64,000 nt of DNA from Bacteroidota bacterium (GTDB lineage Bacteria > Bacteroidota > Bacteroidia > Bacteroidales > Prolixibacteraceae), in contig JAUYMU010000050.1 of the NCBI GenBank assembly GCA_030698405.1, forward strand, positions 1 through 64,000, given 5' to 3'. Under the pieces are notes generated by a model that was not told the DNA's origin, did no database searches, and saw nothing but the letters and a program-made list of their open reading frames with translations. The translations under genes were made by a program, and so were the position numbers. This document shows positions 15,916 to 24,468 of the stretch, one piece after another. How positions within the stretch are numbered: the stretch's first letter is position 1; each line of letters opens with the position of its first letter.

Positions 15916-16896
15916 ATGAAACGATCGTTATTTATTTTTTTGTTTCTGGTGCTGAATTCAAGCCTCGGCTGGTCAGCCCAACCAGTCAAAATTATTTTTG
16001 ATACCGACATGGGACCCGATTATGACGATGTGGGAGCCATCGCTGTCCTTCATGCACTTGCGGTCAAAGGCGAATGCGAAATACTGGCAACGATGTCGAG
16101 TTGTGGATACCCGTACATTGCTCCAACCATCGAGGTTTTCAACCGCTATTTTCAGAAACCAAATATTCCGATTGGCGTTCCCGGACCAGACGCGCCGAAA
16201 TTCTCATGCCCGAACCATTGGAACGATTCGCTGGTTGTGAAATACCTGCCAAAAATGAAGACCAATGCCGATTATCCCTCAGCAACCGATGTTTACCGGA
16301 AAGTACTTGCCGCGCAAAAAGACCAAAGTGTGGTGATCGTGACCGTCGGGTTTATTTCCAATCTGGAACCACTTTTGAAATCAGAACCAGATCAGTACAG
16401 CAAACTTTCAGGAAAAGAACTGGTGGCTAAAAAAGTAAAGAACTGGGTGGCGATGGCCGGTGGTTTTCCGGAGGGGAGCGAGTTTAATGTTAACCAACAT
16501 GCAGCTGCTTCGTATTACGTGTTCCAAAACTGGCCAACTCCGATTCTTTTCAGCGGATTCGAAATCGGGGTGAAAATCATGACCGGAAACAAAGTGGCTA
16601 AGCAAGGCACGAAAGGCAGTCCGGTTCAGTGGGCTTACGAATACTGTTTGTCGAACTACGAAAACAAAAAATCGGAGAACCGGAATTCGTGGGATCATAC
16701 AGCAGTTCTGTGTGCAGTTCGTAATCCTGAAAACTATTTTTATGTGATCGGAAACGGAACGTTTGTTTGCAATGAAAATGGTTCAAACTCGTGGAATGCC
16801 GATAATAACTCGAATCATTCCTTCCTGGTGCACAAATATCCGTATCAGAAAATCGCAGATATTCTGGACGATTTGATGATGTATGAACCGAAATGA
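15916..16896 (+). CDS. Exported nucleoside hydrolase
   Basis: A 326-residue inosine-uridine nucleoside hydrolase-family protein with a signal peptide (FIFLFLVLNSSLGWSAQ). The calcium-binding Asp cluster DTDMGPDYDDVGAIAVL directly follows it, and the C-terminal active-site His/Asp region is SENRNSWDHTAVLCAV. These enzymes split nucleosides to base and ribose. An export signal is less common than the cytoplasmic form and fits release of ribose outside the inner membrane for import by the next gene. It is 20 bp after the ADP-ribosylglycohydrolase gene. Which nucleoside it prefers cannot be read. Confidence 0.88.
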   Translation: MKRSLFIFLFLVLNSSLGWSAQPVKIIFDTDMGPDYDDVGAIAVLHALAVKGECEILATMSSCGYPYIAPTIEVFNRYFQKPNIPIGVPGPDAPKFSCPNHWNDSLVVKYLPKMKTNADYPSATDVYRKVLAAQKDQSVVIVTVGFISNLEPLLKSEPDQYSKLSGKELVAKKVKNWVAMAGGFPEGSEFNVNQHAAASYYVFQNWPTPILFSGFEIGVKIMTGNKVAKQGTKGSPVQWAYEYCLSNYENKKSENRNSWDHTAVLCAVRNPENYFYVIGNGTFVCNENGSNSWNADNNSNHSFLVHKYPYQKIADILDDLMMYEPK

Positions 16897-16962
16897 AAAA
16901 GCAAATATCCAATATCTAATAATGAATAACCAATATCCATTCAATAATCAAAACCATCAATC

Positions 16963-17958
16963 ATGTATATAGTTAATTCCTATTTTCTTGCTGTTGTCCT
17001 TTGTTTTGTAACCATGTTGTGTTGGGGTTCGTGGGCCAATACCCAAAAACTGGCACAAAAATCATGGCGTTTCGAGCTGTTTTACTGGGATTATGTAATC
17101 GGAATCCTGCTGATGTCGCTGCTATTTTCGTTTACGATGGGAAGTAACGGCGAGCAGGGACGTGGTTTTCTGGAAGATATTGGTCAGGCTGAAATGAGTA
17201 ACATCGGAAATGCCTTTCTCGGTGGGATTATTTTCAATGCTGCCAATATCCTGATTGTTGCAGCCATCGCCATTGCAGGCATGTCGGTTGCTTTCCCCGT
17301 AGGAATCGGAATTGCTTTGGTGCTTGGCGTACTCGTCAATTATATCGCCAACCCGCAGGGAAATGCAATGTGGTTGTTTATCGGGGTGACGGTGGTTACG
17401 GTTGCCATTGTGCTCGATGCATTGGCTTATAAAAAGAAATCTGCCCAATCGCAGAAAGTTCCAACCAAAGGAATTGTATTGTCAGTTGTCGGAGGTGTTA
17501 TGATGGCTTTGTTCTATCGCTTCGTAGCCAGTTCAATGGTTACCAGTTTCGAAACTCCTGAAGCTGGCTTGCTGACTCCTTACACCGCTGTGTTTATCTT
17601 TTCTGTCGGAATCCTGATCAGTAACTTTGTTTTCAATTCCATCCTGATGAAAAAACCTTTTGAAGGTGTTCCGGTTACCTATTCCCATTATTTTGCCGGA
17701 AGCCTGAAAGAACATTTCACTGGCATTCTGGGTGGAATGATCTGGTGTGTGGGAATGACGTTCAGTATAATTGCTGCCGGAAAAGCAGGGTTTGCCATTT
17801 CTTATGGATTGGGACAAGGCGCAACGCTGGTAGCAGCTTTGTGGGGAGTTTTTATCTGGAAGGAATTTAAGGGATCAAAAGGAACAACCGGATTACTGGC
17901 AACCATGTTTTTGCTGTTTTTTATCGGCATCGGAATGATTATTTATGCGGGTTTGTAG
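16963..17958 (+). CDS. GRP/RhaT-type sugar permease
   Basis: A 331-residue integral membrane protein with about ten transmembrane helices, of the DMT superfamily glucose/ribose porter (GRP) or RhaT type. Recognisable parts are the start AVVLCFVTMLCWGSWANTQK, the GIGIALVLGVLVNYI helix and AISYGLGQGATLVAALWGVF near the end. Its place after a ribokinase, an ADP-ribosylglycohydrolase and a nucleoside hydrolase makes ribose the likely cargo. The 66-bp gap before it holds degenerate repeats of the type atccaatatc. A strong terminator follows, closing the operon. Confidence 0.85.
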   Translation: MYIVNSYFLAVVLCFVTMLCWGSWANTQKLAQKSWRFELFYWDYVIGILLMSLLFSFTMGSNGEQGRGFLEDIGQAEMSNIGNAFLGGIIFNAANILIVAAIAIAGMSVAFPVGIGIALVLGVLVNYIANPQGNAMWLFIGVTVVTVAIVLDALAYKKKSAQSQKVPTKGIVLSVVGGVMMALFYRFVASSMVTSFETPEAGLLTPYTAVFIFSVGILISNFVFNSILMKKPFEGVPVTYSHYFAGSLKEHFTGILGGMIWCVGMTFSIIAAGKAGFAISYGLGQGATLVAALWGVFIWKEFKGSKGTTGLLATMFLLFFIGIGMIIYAGL

Positions 17959-17983
17959 TTTTGTTTCGGGATTGTTTTTATCC

Positions 17984-18017
17984 AAAAATCCACAGTATGT
18001 TTTGCTGTGGATTTTTT
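17984..18017 (+). terminator. Intrinsic terminator of the salvage operon
   Basis: AAATCCACAG/CTGTGGATTT stem with a nine-base loop, followed by TTTTATTTTT. Confidence 0.85.
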
Positions 18018-18117
18018 ATTTTTCCATTTCGCTCATTCAGATGCACTGATTGGTAGTTGAAACCCATGATTTAGAAAGTGGTTGGGTTTAAGGATAGGAA
18101 TTTTTCTGCCTTTGGCT

Positions 18118-18125
18118 TAGTTTTG
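18118..18125 (+). promoter_or_regulatory. -7 box for the unknown gene at 18147
   Basis: TAGTTTTG matches TAnnTTTG, 21 bp before the ATG. No well-spaced -33 element. Confidence 0.35.
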
Positions 18126-18146
18126 ATTGTTATCTAAAATTAAATC

Positions 18147-18719
18147 ATGAATTCAGCAAGCTCATTTAAGGAATTTTACGAATCCTCTTTTTTAAAGGGA
18201 GAAAATCCGATGTTGGCAAAAAAACTTTCTGAAGAGTTCTTTGCTGACTTTATTCATTATACTCCGTTAAAGTTGGAATTGCTGGAATCTTACCTTTCAG
18301 GAGGCCAGATAGAACAGTTTTACATGTTGCTGCCTGATTTGAAATATCTCATTGAGTTTTCGGATGATTTGAACAGGTATTGGCACCTTTTGCGAGCTTA
18401 TTCCGGTGCATTATCTAAATTAAAAAATGATCTTTCGGTAAAAGGGGCAAAAAATCTATATGCATATTACTTCAGTAAATATGGCGATCGAAGGTTTTTG
18501 CGCAACGAACATTGGTTTGAAAAAAAGCGATGGGAATTTCTTGATGAAATCCAAAATATTTATTCTGAAGATCAGTTGAGACAATTTATGATTCATTATC
18601 AACGAATTACGAAGGAAAACATGACAATCTATACTTCGTTTTTAATGTTGTTCATCAAAGATCTTGAAAACCTTAATATGCCACAAATTACCATTCCCTC
18701 AATAGATAAGGTGAAGTGA
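18147..18719 (+). CDS. Protein of unknown function (190 aa)
   Basis: I do not recognise this 190-residue protein. It has no signal peptide or membrane segment and appears mostly helical, with many aromatic and charged residues (ISFLMLFIKDLENL-type helices near the end, YFSKYGDRRFLRNEHWFEKKRWEF across the middle in parts). It stands alone between a terminator and the receiver-domain gene 138 bp downstream. That neighbour suggests, but does not show, a role in signalling. Codon use looks like the rest of the window. Confidence 0.65.
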   Translation: MNSASSFKEFYESSFLKGENPMLAKKLSEEFFADFIHYTPLKLELLESYLSGGQIEQFYMLLPDLKYLIEFSDDLNRYWHLLRAYSGALSKLKNDLSVKGAKNLYAYYFSKYGDRRFLRNEHWFEKKRWEFLDEIQNIYSEDQLRQFMIHYQRITKENMTIYTSFLMLFIKDLENLNMPQITIPSIDKVK

Positions 18720-18787
18720 GTATTGCTGATTTTTTTTTATTTCTCGCTTTTTTACTGCTAAAGTCTAAAACCAATTTACTTTATGCT

Positions 18788-18795
18788 TATGTTTG
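18788..18795 (+). promoter_or_regulatory. -7 box for the receiver-domain gene
   Basis: TATGTTTG matches TAnnTTTG, 62 bp before the ATG at 18858. No clear -33 box. Confidence 0.3.
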
Positions 18796-18857
18796 TCGTT
18801 GGTAAATTTTATCCAGTATAAATTAAAATTAATTGTTACTGAATTAAAAATACAATC

Positions 18858-19247
18858 ATGCGCGAACTTACTGAACTGGAAATACTTGTAGCCGAAGACA
18901 ATCGGATTAATCAACGAATTGCAATTCTGACTTTTAAACAGTTGGGAGTTTCTATTGATATTGCCTCAAATGGTCTGGAGGCATTGGAAAAGTATCGCAA
19001 AAAACAATACGATCTCATTTTGATGGATATGCAGATGCCAGAAATGGATGGATTGGAGGCTACTTCGGAAATCCGCACATTTGAACAGGAATCAAAAATG
19101 TCACACCGGGCAATTATTGTTGCTCTAACCGGAAGCGAACCCACTGAAAAAAGAGACGTTTGTCTTGAGGCTGGAATGAACGATTATATGGAAAAACCTA
19201 TTCAGGAAAAGCTTCTTCGTAGTTTAATGGCCAAATTTTTCAAATAG
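18858..19247 (+). CDS. Stand-alone response regulator receiver domain
   Basis: A 129-residue CheY-like receiver with no output domain. The acidic pocket is Glu13-Asp14 (VAEDNRINQRIA), the phospho-acceptor is Asp57 (LILMDMQMPEMDG), the switch Thr is in VALTGSE and the Lys is in YMEKP. The start AEDNRINQ is the type found as the C-terminal receiver of hybrid kinases, so this protein probably takes phosphate from a hybrid kinase or phosphotransfer protein rather than acting at DNA. No kinase lies next to it; the hybrid kinase at 36357 is the only one in the window. Confidence 0.9.
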   Translation: MRELTELEILVAEDNRINQRIAILTFKQLGVSIDIASNGLEALEKYRKKQYDLILMDMQMPEMDGLEATSEIRTFEQESKMSHRAIIVALTGSEPTEKRDVCLEAGMNDYMEKPIQEKLLRSLMAKFFK

Positions 19248-19586
19248 AGGGATAATCTGAATATTACCTTAACTGAAGAATATTGAACTAAATTGTTTCC
19301 ATACGGGTTTGAAATTTACCTGCTTGCCTCGTGTCTTTTTTTATTTCAACAAGCTGAAACTATCAATAATCACATTTCGATCAACCCTGTTATTTGAATG
19401 GAGTTAATGCTCCATAATAAGAATGATTGTTTATAACAGGTTGAAATTTATACTTATACGGTATTCATGATCATTTCTAATTTGTTAATGAATCTTACTA
19501 TTTAGAACCTTGTTAAATTCCGTATCTTCTTGTTTTACTGGCCGATCCTTAATACTTTTACCCAAATCATTTTTCAAGCTTTATAT
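19248..19586. other. Non-coding stretch upstream of the propeller cluster
   Basis: A 339-bp AT-rich region with no gene, repeat or strong hairpin that I can support. TTG near 19512 and TATCTTCT near 19525 resemble promoter boxes but are too close together for a confident call. Confidence 0.5.
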
Positions 19587-20801
19587 ATGAAACTATCATC
19601 AGTGATTGTAATTTTATTTGTCTGCCTGTCAGTCACGACAAATGCTCAGGAAGCCACCAAATGGCGTGGCGTGAATTCTTCAGGAATTTACACAGTCGAT
19701 AAACTTTTGAAACAATGGCCGGCCGATGGTCCCCAGATCATTTGGACGTTCGATAAATTGGGTCAGGGATTCTCATCTCCAGCTTTTGCCAACAACAAAA
19801 TTTACATCAACGGAATGGTTGGAGGACAAGCTGTTTTGTTTGTACTCGACCAAAACGGCAAAGAACTTCAGCAATTCAAATACGGAAAAGAGTTCGATAC
19901 CAGTTATCCGGGAACCCGCTCAACACCTACAATTGTTGGCGATCTGGCCTACTTGTTTACTGGTCACGGAAAAATCACTTGTCTGAATTTAACTTCAGGC
20001 AAAGTAGTTTGGGAAAAAGATTGTTTGGCAAATTATGACGCGACAAATATTACCTGGGGCTACACCGAAACTTTGCTTGTTGATGGCGACAAACTATTTG
20101 TTACCCCTGGCGGAAAGACCAATAACGTGATGGCCTTAAACCGCATGACCGGCGAAACCATCTGGTCGTGTCCCGGATTGGGCGAATTGTCGGCTTATTG
20201 CACTCCGCTTTTGATTAAACTTCCAAATCGTCAGTTGTTGGTTACTCACACATTTGGTAACGTATTAGGAATTGATGCTGCAACCGGAAAAATGCTTTGG
20301 AATTTCGGACATCCCAATCAGTGGGCGGTTCATCCAAATACACCAATTTATCATGAAGGTGGCTTGTTCGTTTTCAGTGGATACGGACAGGGTGGTGAAA
20401 AACTTAAACTAAGTGCCGACGGAAGTTCAGTTACTAAAGAATGGGAAATCAAAAGCTTCGATAGTCGTCAGGGAGGAGCTGTTTTGATCAACGGTTACCT
20501 TTATGGTTCGGGCGACAAGGATCGCAGCTGGCAGTGTATCGATTGGAAAACCGGCGATCAGAAATATTCGTCAACCGAAATGGGTAAAGGCGTGAGCATC
20601 GCCGCCAACGATAAATTGATTGGTTATTCTGAAAAGGGCGAACTGTTTATGGCTGAAGCAGATCCAACTGCTTTTAAAGTAATCAGCAACACAAAAGTAA
20701 CGTTGGGTGCCGAGCAGCACTGGGCTCACCCTGTAATAAATAAAGGCATTTTGTATGTTCGTCACGGTAATGTGTTGATTGCCTATAAAATTTCAGAATA
20801 A
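19587..20801 (+). CDS. Secreted PQQ-like beta-propeller protein 1
   Basis: A 404-residue exported protein: signal peptide IVILFVCLSVTTNAQ, then a WRG motif (ATKWRGVNSSGIY) and WPADGPQIIW, followed by repeated blades with the PQQ-like core (SGKVVWEK, TGETIWSC, TGKMLWNF, TGDQKYSS). This WRG/WP...GP start is typical of PQQ-binding-like propellers of unknown function. The cofactor-contacting residues of true PQQ dehydrogenases cannot be assigned, and no PQQ biosynthesis gene is in the window. It is the first of three similar secreted propellers in tandem (13 bp to the next). I chose the ATG at 19587 because it gives the signal peptide. A role in periplasmic binding or electron transfer is inference from the neighbours. 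Confidence 0.82.
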   Translation: MKLSSVIVILFVCLSVTTNAQEATKWRGVNSSGIYTVDKLLKQWPADGPQIIWTFDKLGQGFSSPAFANNKIYINGMVGGQAVLFVLDQNGKELQQFKYGKEFDTSYPGTRSTPTIVGDLAYLFTGHGKITCLNLTSGKVVWEKDCLANYDATNITWGYTETLLVDGDKLFVTPGGKTNNVMALNRMTGETIWSCPGLGELSAYCTPLLIKLPNRQLLVTHTFGNVLGIDAATGKMLWNFGHPNQWAVHPNTPIYHEGGLFVFSGYGQGGEKLKLSADGSSVTKEWEIKSFDSRQGGAVLINGYLYGSGDKDRSWQCIDWKTGDQKYSSTEMGKGVSIAANDKLIGYSEKGELFMAEADPTAFKVISNTKVTLGAEQHWAHPVINKGILYVRHGNVLIAYKISE

Positions 20802-20814
20802 ATCAACTTAAAAT

Positions 20815-22053
20815 ATGAAACAGTTAACCCTTACGTTTACACTTCTTTTACTTGTGCTAATTGTATTTGCACAACCTGTACAATGGCGCGGACTTAACCG
20901 AGACGGTAAATTTGCGGATACCGGCTTGCTTAAAAAATGGCCTGATGCAGGTCCCGAATTATTGCTGAAAGTTGAAGGAATCGGTAAAGGATATTCGTCG
21001 GTTGTAGCAACCGATCAGTATATTTTTGCCTCCGGAATGATTGATACTCTGGATTATCTTTCATGCATTACTCCTGATGGTCAGACCAAATGGAAAGTAG
21101 CGTATGGCCGTTCGTGGGCAAAATCGTTTCCGGATACCCGCAGTACTCCGACCATTGAAGATGATCGTATTTACATTATCAGCGGATCCGGAGAGCTGGT
21201 CTGCCTGAATGTAAATGACGGGGCAATCCGCTGGAAAGTGAATGTGGACAAGGATTTTGAAGCTGAATGGCACATTTGGGGTGTATCAGAATCGCCGCTC
21301 ATTGTGGATGATAAAGTGATTTGTACTCCTGGCGGTGCCAAAACTTCGGTGGTTGCATTCGATAAAATGACCGGGAAACCAGTTTGGCAAAGTGAGAGCG
21401 TGGGCGGTCCACGTTCGTATGTTTCTCCAATAATTTATAAATACAAACAATTCAGATATATTCTGGCAGTTACCGGAACTCATTTAATTGCACTCGAACC
21501 GGCAACCGGCAAAGTGGTTTGGAACTTCAAATACTGGGATGGCGAAAAATGGGACCAACCCGGCCTGATCTGGACCAATACGCCAACCATCAAAGGACGC
21601 GATATCTTTTTGTCGATGGGGTATGATTATCGTAATGCGATGGTTCAGATGAGCGAAGATGGAATGTCGGTTACCGAAAAATGGAGCAACATGACACTCG
21701 ATAACCACCACCACGGACTCATCGAACTCGACGGTTTTGTCTATGGTTCGAACTGGGAAAACAACAGCAAAGGCAAATGGGTTTGCATGAACTGGGAAAC
21801 CGGCGATGTGAAATACGAAACCGAATGGGTCAATAAAGGTTCACTGGTTTACGCCGATGGTATGTTTTATATTATGGAAGAAAAAGCAGGAACTGTTGCA
21901 TTGGTGAAACCCGATCAGAATAATTTTGAAGTTATAAGTTCATTTAAATTGAAGGGAGGAAGCGGTCCATACTGGTCGCACCCGTTTATTGCAAACGGAA
22001 AAATGTATTTGCGACACGGCGATGTTTTGTTTGTGTATAATATTAAAGCATAA
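20815..22053 (+). CDS. Secreted PQQ-like beta-propeller protein 2
   Basis: A 412-residue paralogue of the preceding gene, exported by the signal peptide LLLLVLIVFAQ and starting with PVQWRGLNRDGKF. Blades show the W-capped repeats NDGAIRWKV, TGKPVWQS, TGKVVWNFKYW and TGDVKYETEW. It ends SHPFIANGKMYLRHGDVLFVYN, nearly the same closing blade as its two neighbours. A HNWENNSK-like segment (GSNWENNSKGKWVCMNWETG in the sequence, about 310-330) is shared with protein 3. It is translated from the same operon as protein 1. The function is unknown. Confidence 0.82.
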   Translation: MKQLTLTFTLLLLVLIVFAQPVQWRGLNRDGKFADTGLLKKWPDAGPELLLKVEGIGKGYSSVVATDQYIFASGMIDTLDYLSCITPDGQTKWKVAYGRSWAKSFPDTRSTPTIEDDRIYIISGSGELVCLNVNDGAIRWKVNVDKDFEAEWHIWGVSESPLIVDDKVICTPGGAKTSVVAFDKMTGKPVWQSESVGGPRSYVSPIIYKYKQFRYILAVTGTHLIALEPATGKVVWNFKYWDGEKWDQPGLIWTNTPTIKGRDIFLSMGYDYRNAMVQMSEDGMSVTEKWSNMTLDNHHHGLIELDGFVYGSNWENNSKGKWVCMNWETGDVKYETEWVNKGSLVYADGMFYIMEEKAGTVALVKPDQNNFEVISSFKLKGGSGPYWSHPFIANGKMYLRHGDVLFVYNIKA

Positions 22054-22081
22054 TAAACTCCATTTACGATTCAATTATTTA

Positions 22082-22129
22082 CTATTTACGATTTTAATGG
22101 TGAATGGTAAATAGTTAAATCGTAAATAG
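22082..22129. repeat. Inverted repeat between propeller genes 2 and 3
   Basis: CTATTTACGATTT (22082-22094) is perfectly complementary to AAATCGTAAATAG (22117-22129), in a 90-bp gap made of degenerate atttacgatt units. It could be a hairpin in the operon transcript, but there is no T-run. Confidence 0.55.
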
Positions 22130-22143
22130 CTAAATGATCGACG

Positions 22144-23382
22144 ATGAAATTACTTTTGTTTTTACTGATCTTTTTTCTTACCGGAAGCTTGTTTGCCCAG
22201 GATCTGGTTGAATGGCGTGGACCGAATCGTTCCGGAATTTATGCTGATCAGAATCTACTGAAAAGCTGGCCTGAAAATGGTCCTACGCTCTTACTGGAAC
22301 TGAATGATATCGGGAATGGCTATTCGTCGCCTGTAGTTTATGAAAATACGATTTATGTAACCGGCAGAAAAGATACACTTGATGTGGTTTCGGCCTACGA
22401 AATGAACGGTAAAAAGAAGTGGGAAACCGCTTATGGCCTTGCCTGGGCGCGCACTTATCCTGAAACACGCTGTACTCCAACGATTGAAAATAACCGTATT
22501 TACCTGATTAGCGGAATGGGCGAAGTTGCATGTGTTGATGCAATTTCAGGAAAACCAATATGGACGGTTGATGCCAACAAAGATTACAAGGGTGAGCCGC
22601 ACCGCTGGGGAGTTGCCGAGTCGCCTGTAGTTTCAGATAAAGCTGTATTTTATGTAACTGGCGGTGACGAAACTACCGTGGTTGCACTCGATAAAACCAA
22701 TGGCAAACTGCTCTGGAAAACAAAAAGTTTGGGTGGCTCACGCGCATATGCTTCTTCTTTAATCATCGAAAAAGCAGGATTACGATTGCTGCTGGCTCAA
22801 ACGGCTAACGATTTACTGGCCGTTAACATCGATAATGGCGAAATTGTATGGACTCACAACCTGATTCAGTATCACATTAATCAGCAGGGCAAAGGTGGAA
22901 ATACGAATACGCCACTTTATTATAACAATGAAATTTTCGTAACAAGTGGATACGATCATGCGGCAGTTTTATTAAGTCTGGCTGATGATGGACGGTCGGT
23001 TTCGTTAAAATGGACCAATCCCGATTTTGACAGTCACATGGGTGGCGCGGTTAAAATTGGCAATCATTTGTTTGGGTCAAACTGGAAGAACAACAGCAAC
23101 GGCAATTGGATTTGTGTTGACTGGAACACCGGAAAAACCATGTATGATTCGCACTGGTTTAACAAAGGGCCAATCATTTCGGCTGACGGAATGCTATATT
23201 GTTACGAAGAGAAATCAGGACATTTGGCGCTTGTTAAACCCAATCCTGAAAAATTTGAAATCATCAGTTCATTCAAAATTAGCAAAGGTTCAGGTCCACA
23301 TTGGGCACATCCTGCTATTTTCGACGGAAAACTGTTTGTTCGTCACGGCGAATATTTGGCGGTATATAACCTGAAGAATTAA
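22144..23382 (+). CDS. Secreted PQQ-like beta-propeller protein 3
   Basis: A 412-residue paralogue of proteins 1 and 2, with signal peptide LLIFFLTGSLFAQ, WRG start (LVEWRGPNRSGIY), WPENGPTLLLEL and blades SGKPIWTV, NGKLLWKT, NGEIVWTHN and TGKTMYDS. It is closest to protein 2 by eye: same length, same GSNWKNNSNGNW region and the same RHGEYLAVYN end, suggesting a recent duplication. The DUF1016 nuclease gene starts only 7 bp after its stop, as if inserted in the operon. Confidence 0.82.
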   Translation: MKLLLFLLIFFLTGSLFAQDLVEWRGPNRSGIYADQNLLKSWPENGPTLLLELNDIGNGYSSPVVYENTIYVTGRKDTLDVVSAYEMNGKKKWETAYGLAWARTYPETRCTPTIENNRIYLISGMGEVACVDAISGKPIWTVDANKDYKGEPHRWGVAESPVVSDKAVFYVTGGDETTVVALDKTNGKLLWKTKSLGGSRAYASSLIIEKAGLRLLLAQTANDLLAVNIDNGEIVWTHNLIQYHINQQGKGGNTNTPLYYNNEIFVTSGYDHAAVLLSLADDGRSVSLKWTNPDFDSHMGGAVKIGNHLFGSNWKNNSNGNWICVDWNTGKTMYDSHWFNKGPIISADGMLYCYEEKSGHLALVKPNPEKFEIISSFKISKGSGPHWAHPAIFDGKLFVRHGEYLAVYNLKN

Positions 23383-23389
23383 AATTTGT

Positions 23390-24454
23390 ATGAAATATAA
23401 AATCTCAGATCCGCAATATAACAACTGGATTTTGCAGCTAAAGCAAAAGTTTCAGCAAACCCAGATTAAGGCTGCAGTACAGGTCAATCAGGAGTTGCTT
23501 AAATTCTATTGGGAATTGGGTGCAGAAATTGTCGAAAAGCAAGAACAGACCGAATGGGGAAGTAAATTTCTGAACCAGTTGAGTGATGATTTGCAAAGAG
23601 AATTTCCTGAGGTAAAGGGTTTTTCATTAACTAACATTAAATATATTCGACAGTGGTATTTGTTTTATAACCAGGATATTGTAATTGGTCAACAACTTGT
23701 TGACCAATTGCCGGATCGAAATATTGATCAGCTTTTCCAAATTCCCTGGGGTCATAATATTGCTATTTATTTAAAATGCAAAACGATTCCAGAAGCTCAA
23801 TATTACGTCTCAAATACGATTCGTTACGGGTGGAGTAGGGCGGTATTGGTACATCAAATCGAATCGAATCTTTACTTTCGCGACGGGAAATCTATTTCAA
23901 ATTTCAGTAAAACTTTGCCAGCGTATCAATCCGATTTGGCTCAGCAAACACTGAAAGACCCTTATGTTTTTGATTTTTTAACCATGCGTGCCGATTTCAA
24001 TGAACGGGAACTGGAGAAAAGCCTGATTGACCACATCACTAAATTTCTTCTTGAACTGGGTGCCGGATTTGCGTATATGGGAAATCAGGTTCCACTAAAG
24101 GTCGGTAGCCGTGATTTTTCAATTGACTTGCTATTTTATCAAACACGTCTTCATTGTTATGTGGTAATAGATTTGAAAAAAACTGATTTTGAACCGGAAC
24201 ATGCCGGAAAAATGAATTTCTACATAAAAGCAATTGATGAGCAATACAGACAAATTGGCGATGAACCAACAATCGGTTTAATACTTTGTAAAAGCAAAGA
24301 TAAAGTGGTGGCAGAGTATGCTTTAAGCGACATCAATAAACCAATGGGAATTTCTGAATATCATCTGACAAATATTTTACCCGATAACCTGAAACCAAGT
24401 TTGCCAACCATTGAAGATATTGAAGCAGAGTTTAATAAGGAAATCGACAGATAA
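23390..24454 (+). CDS. DUF1016 (YhcG-like) PD-(D/E)XK nuclease-family protein
   Basis: A 354-residue protein with the two parts of the DUF1016/YhcG family: an N-terminal helical domain (about 10-160: AAVQVNQELLKFYWELGAEI, then FPEVKGFSLTNIKYIRQWYLF) and a C-terminal PD-(D/E)XK-like nuclease domain (about 190-340). There the Asp and ExK-type residues lie in GSRDFSIDLLFYQTRLHCYVVIDLKK. The family often sits near restriction-modification or mobile DNA, and its role is not settled. It sits between propeller genes with 7-bp and 14-bp gaps, so it is co-transcribed, but nothing links it to electron transfer. I take it as an insertion into the cluster. Confidence 0.88.
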   Translation: MKYKISDPQYNNWILQLKQKFQQTQIKAAVQVNQELLKFYWELGAEIVEKQEQTEWGSKFLNQLSDDLQREFPEVKGFSLTNIKYIRQWYLFYNQDIVIGQQLVDQLPDRNIDQLFQIPWGHNIAIYLKCKTIPEAQYYVSNTIRYGWSRAVLVHQIESNLYFRDGKSISNFSKTLPAYQSDLAQQTLKDPYVFDFLTMRADFNERELEKSLIDHITKFLLELGAGFAYMGNQVPLKVGSRDFSIDLLFYQTRLHCYVVIDLKKTDFEPEHAGKMNFYIKAIDEQYRQIGDEPTIGLILCKSKDKVVAEYALSDINKPMGISEYHLTNILPDNLKPSLPTIEDIEAEFNKEIDR

Positions 24455-24468
24455 TATACTAAAAAATC

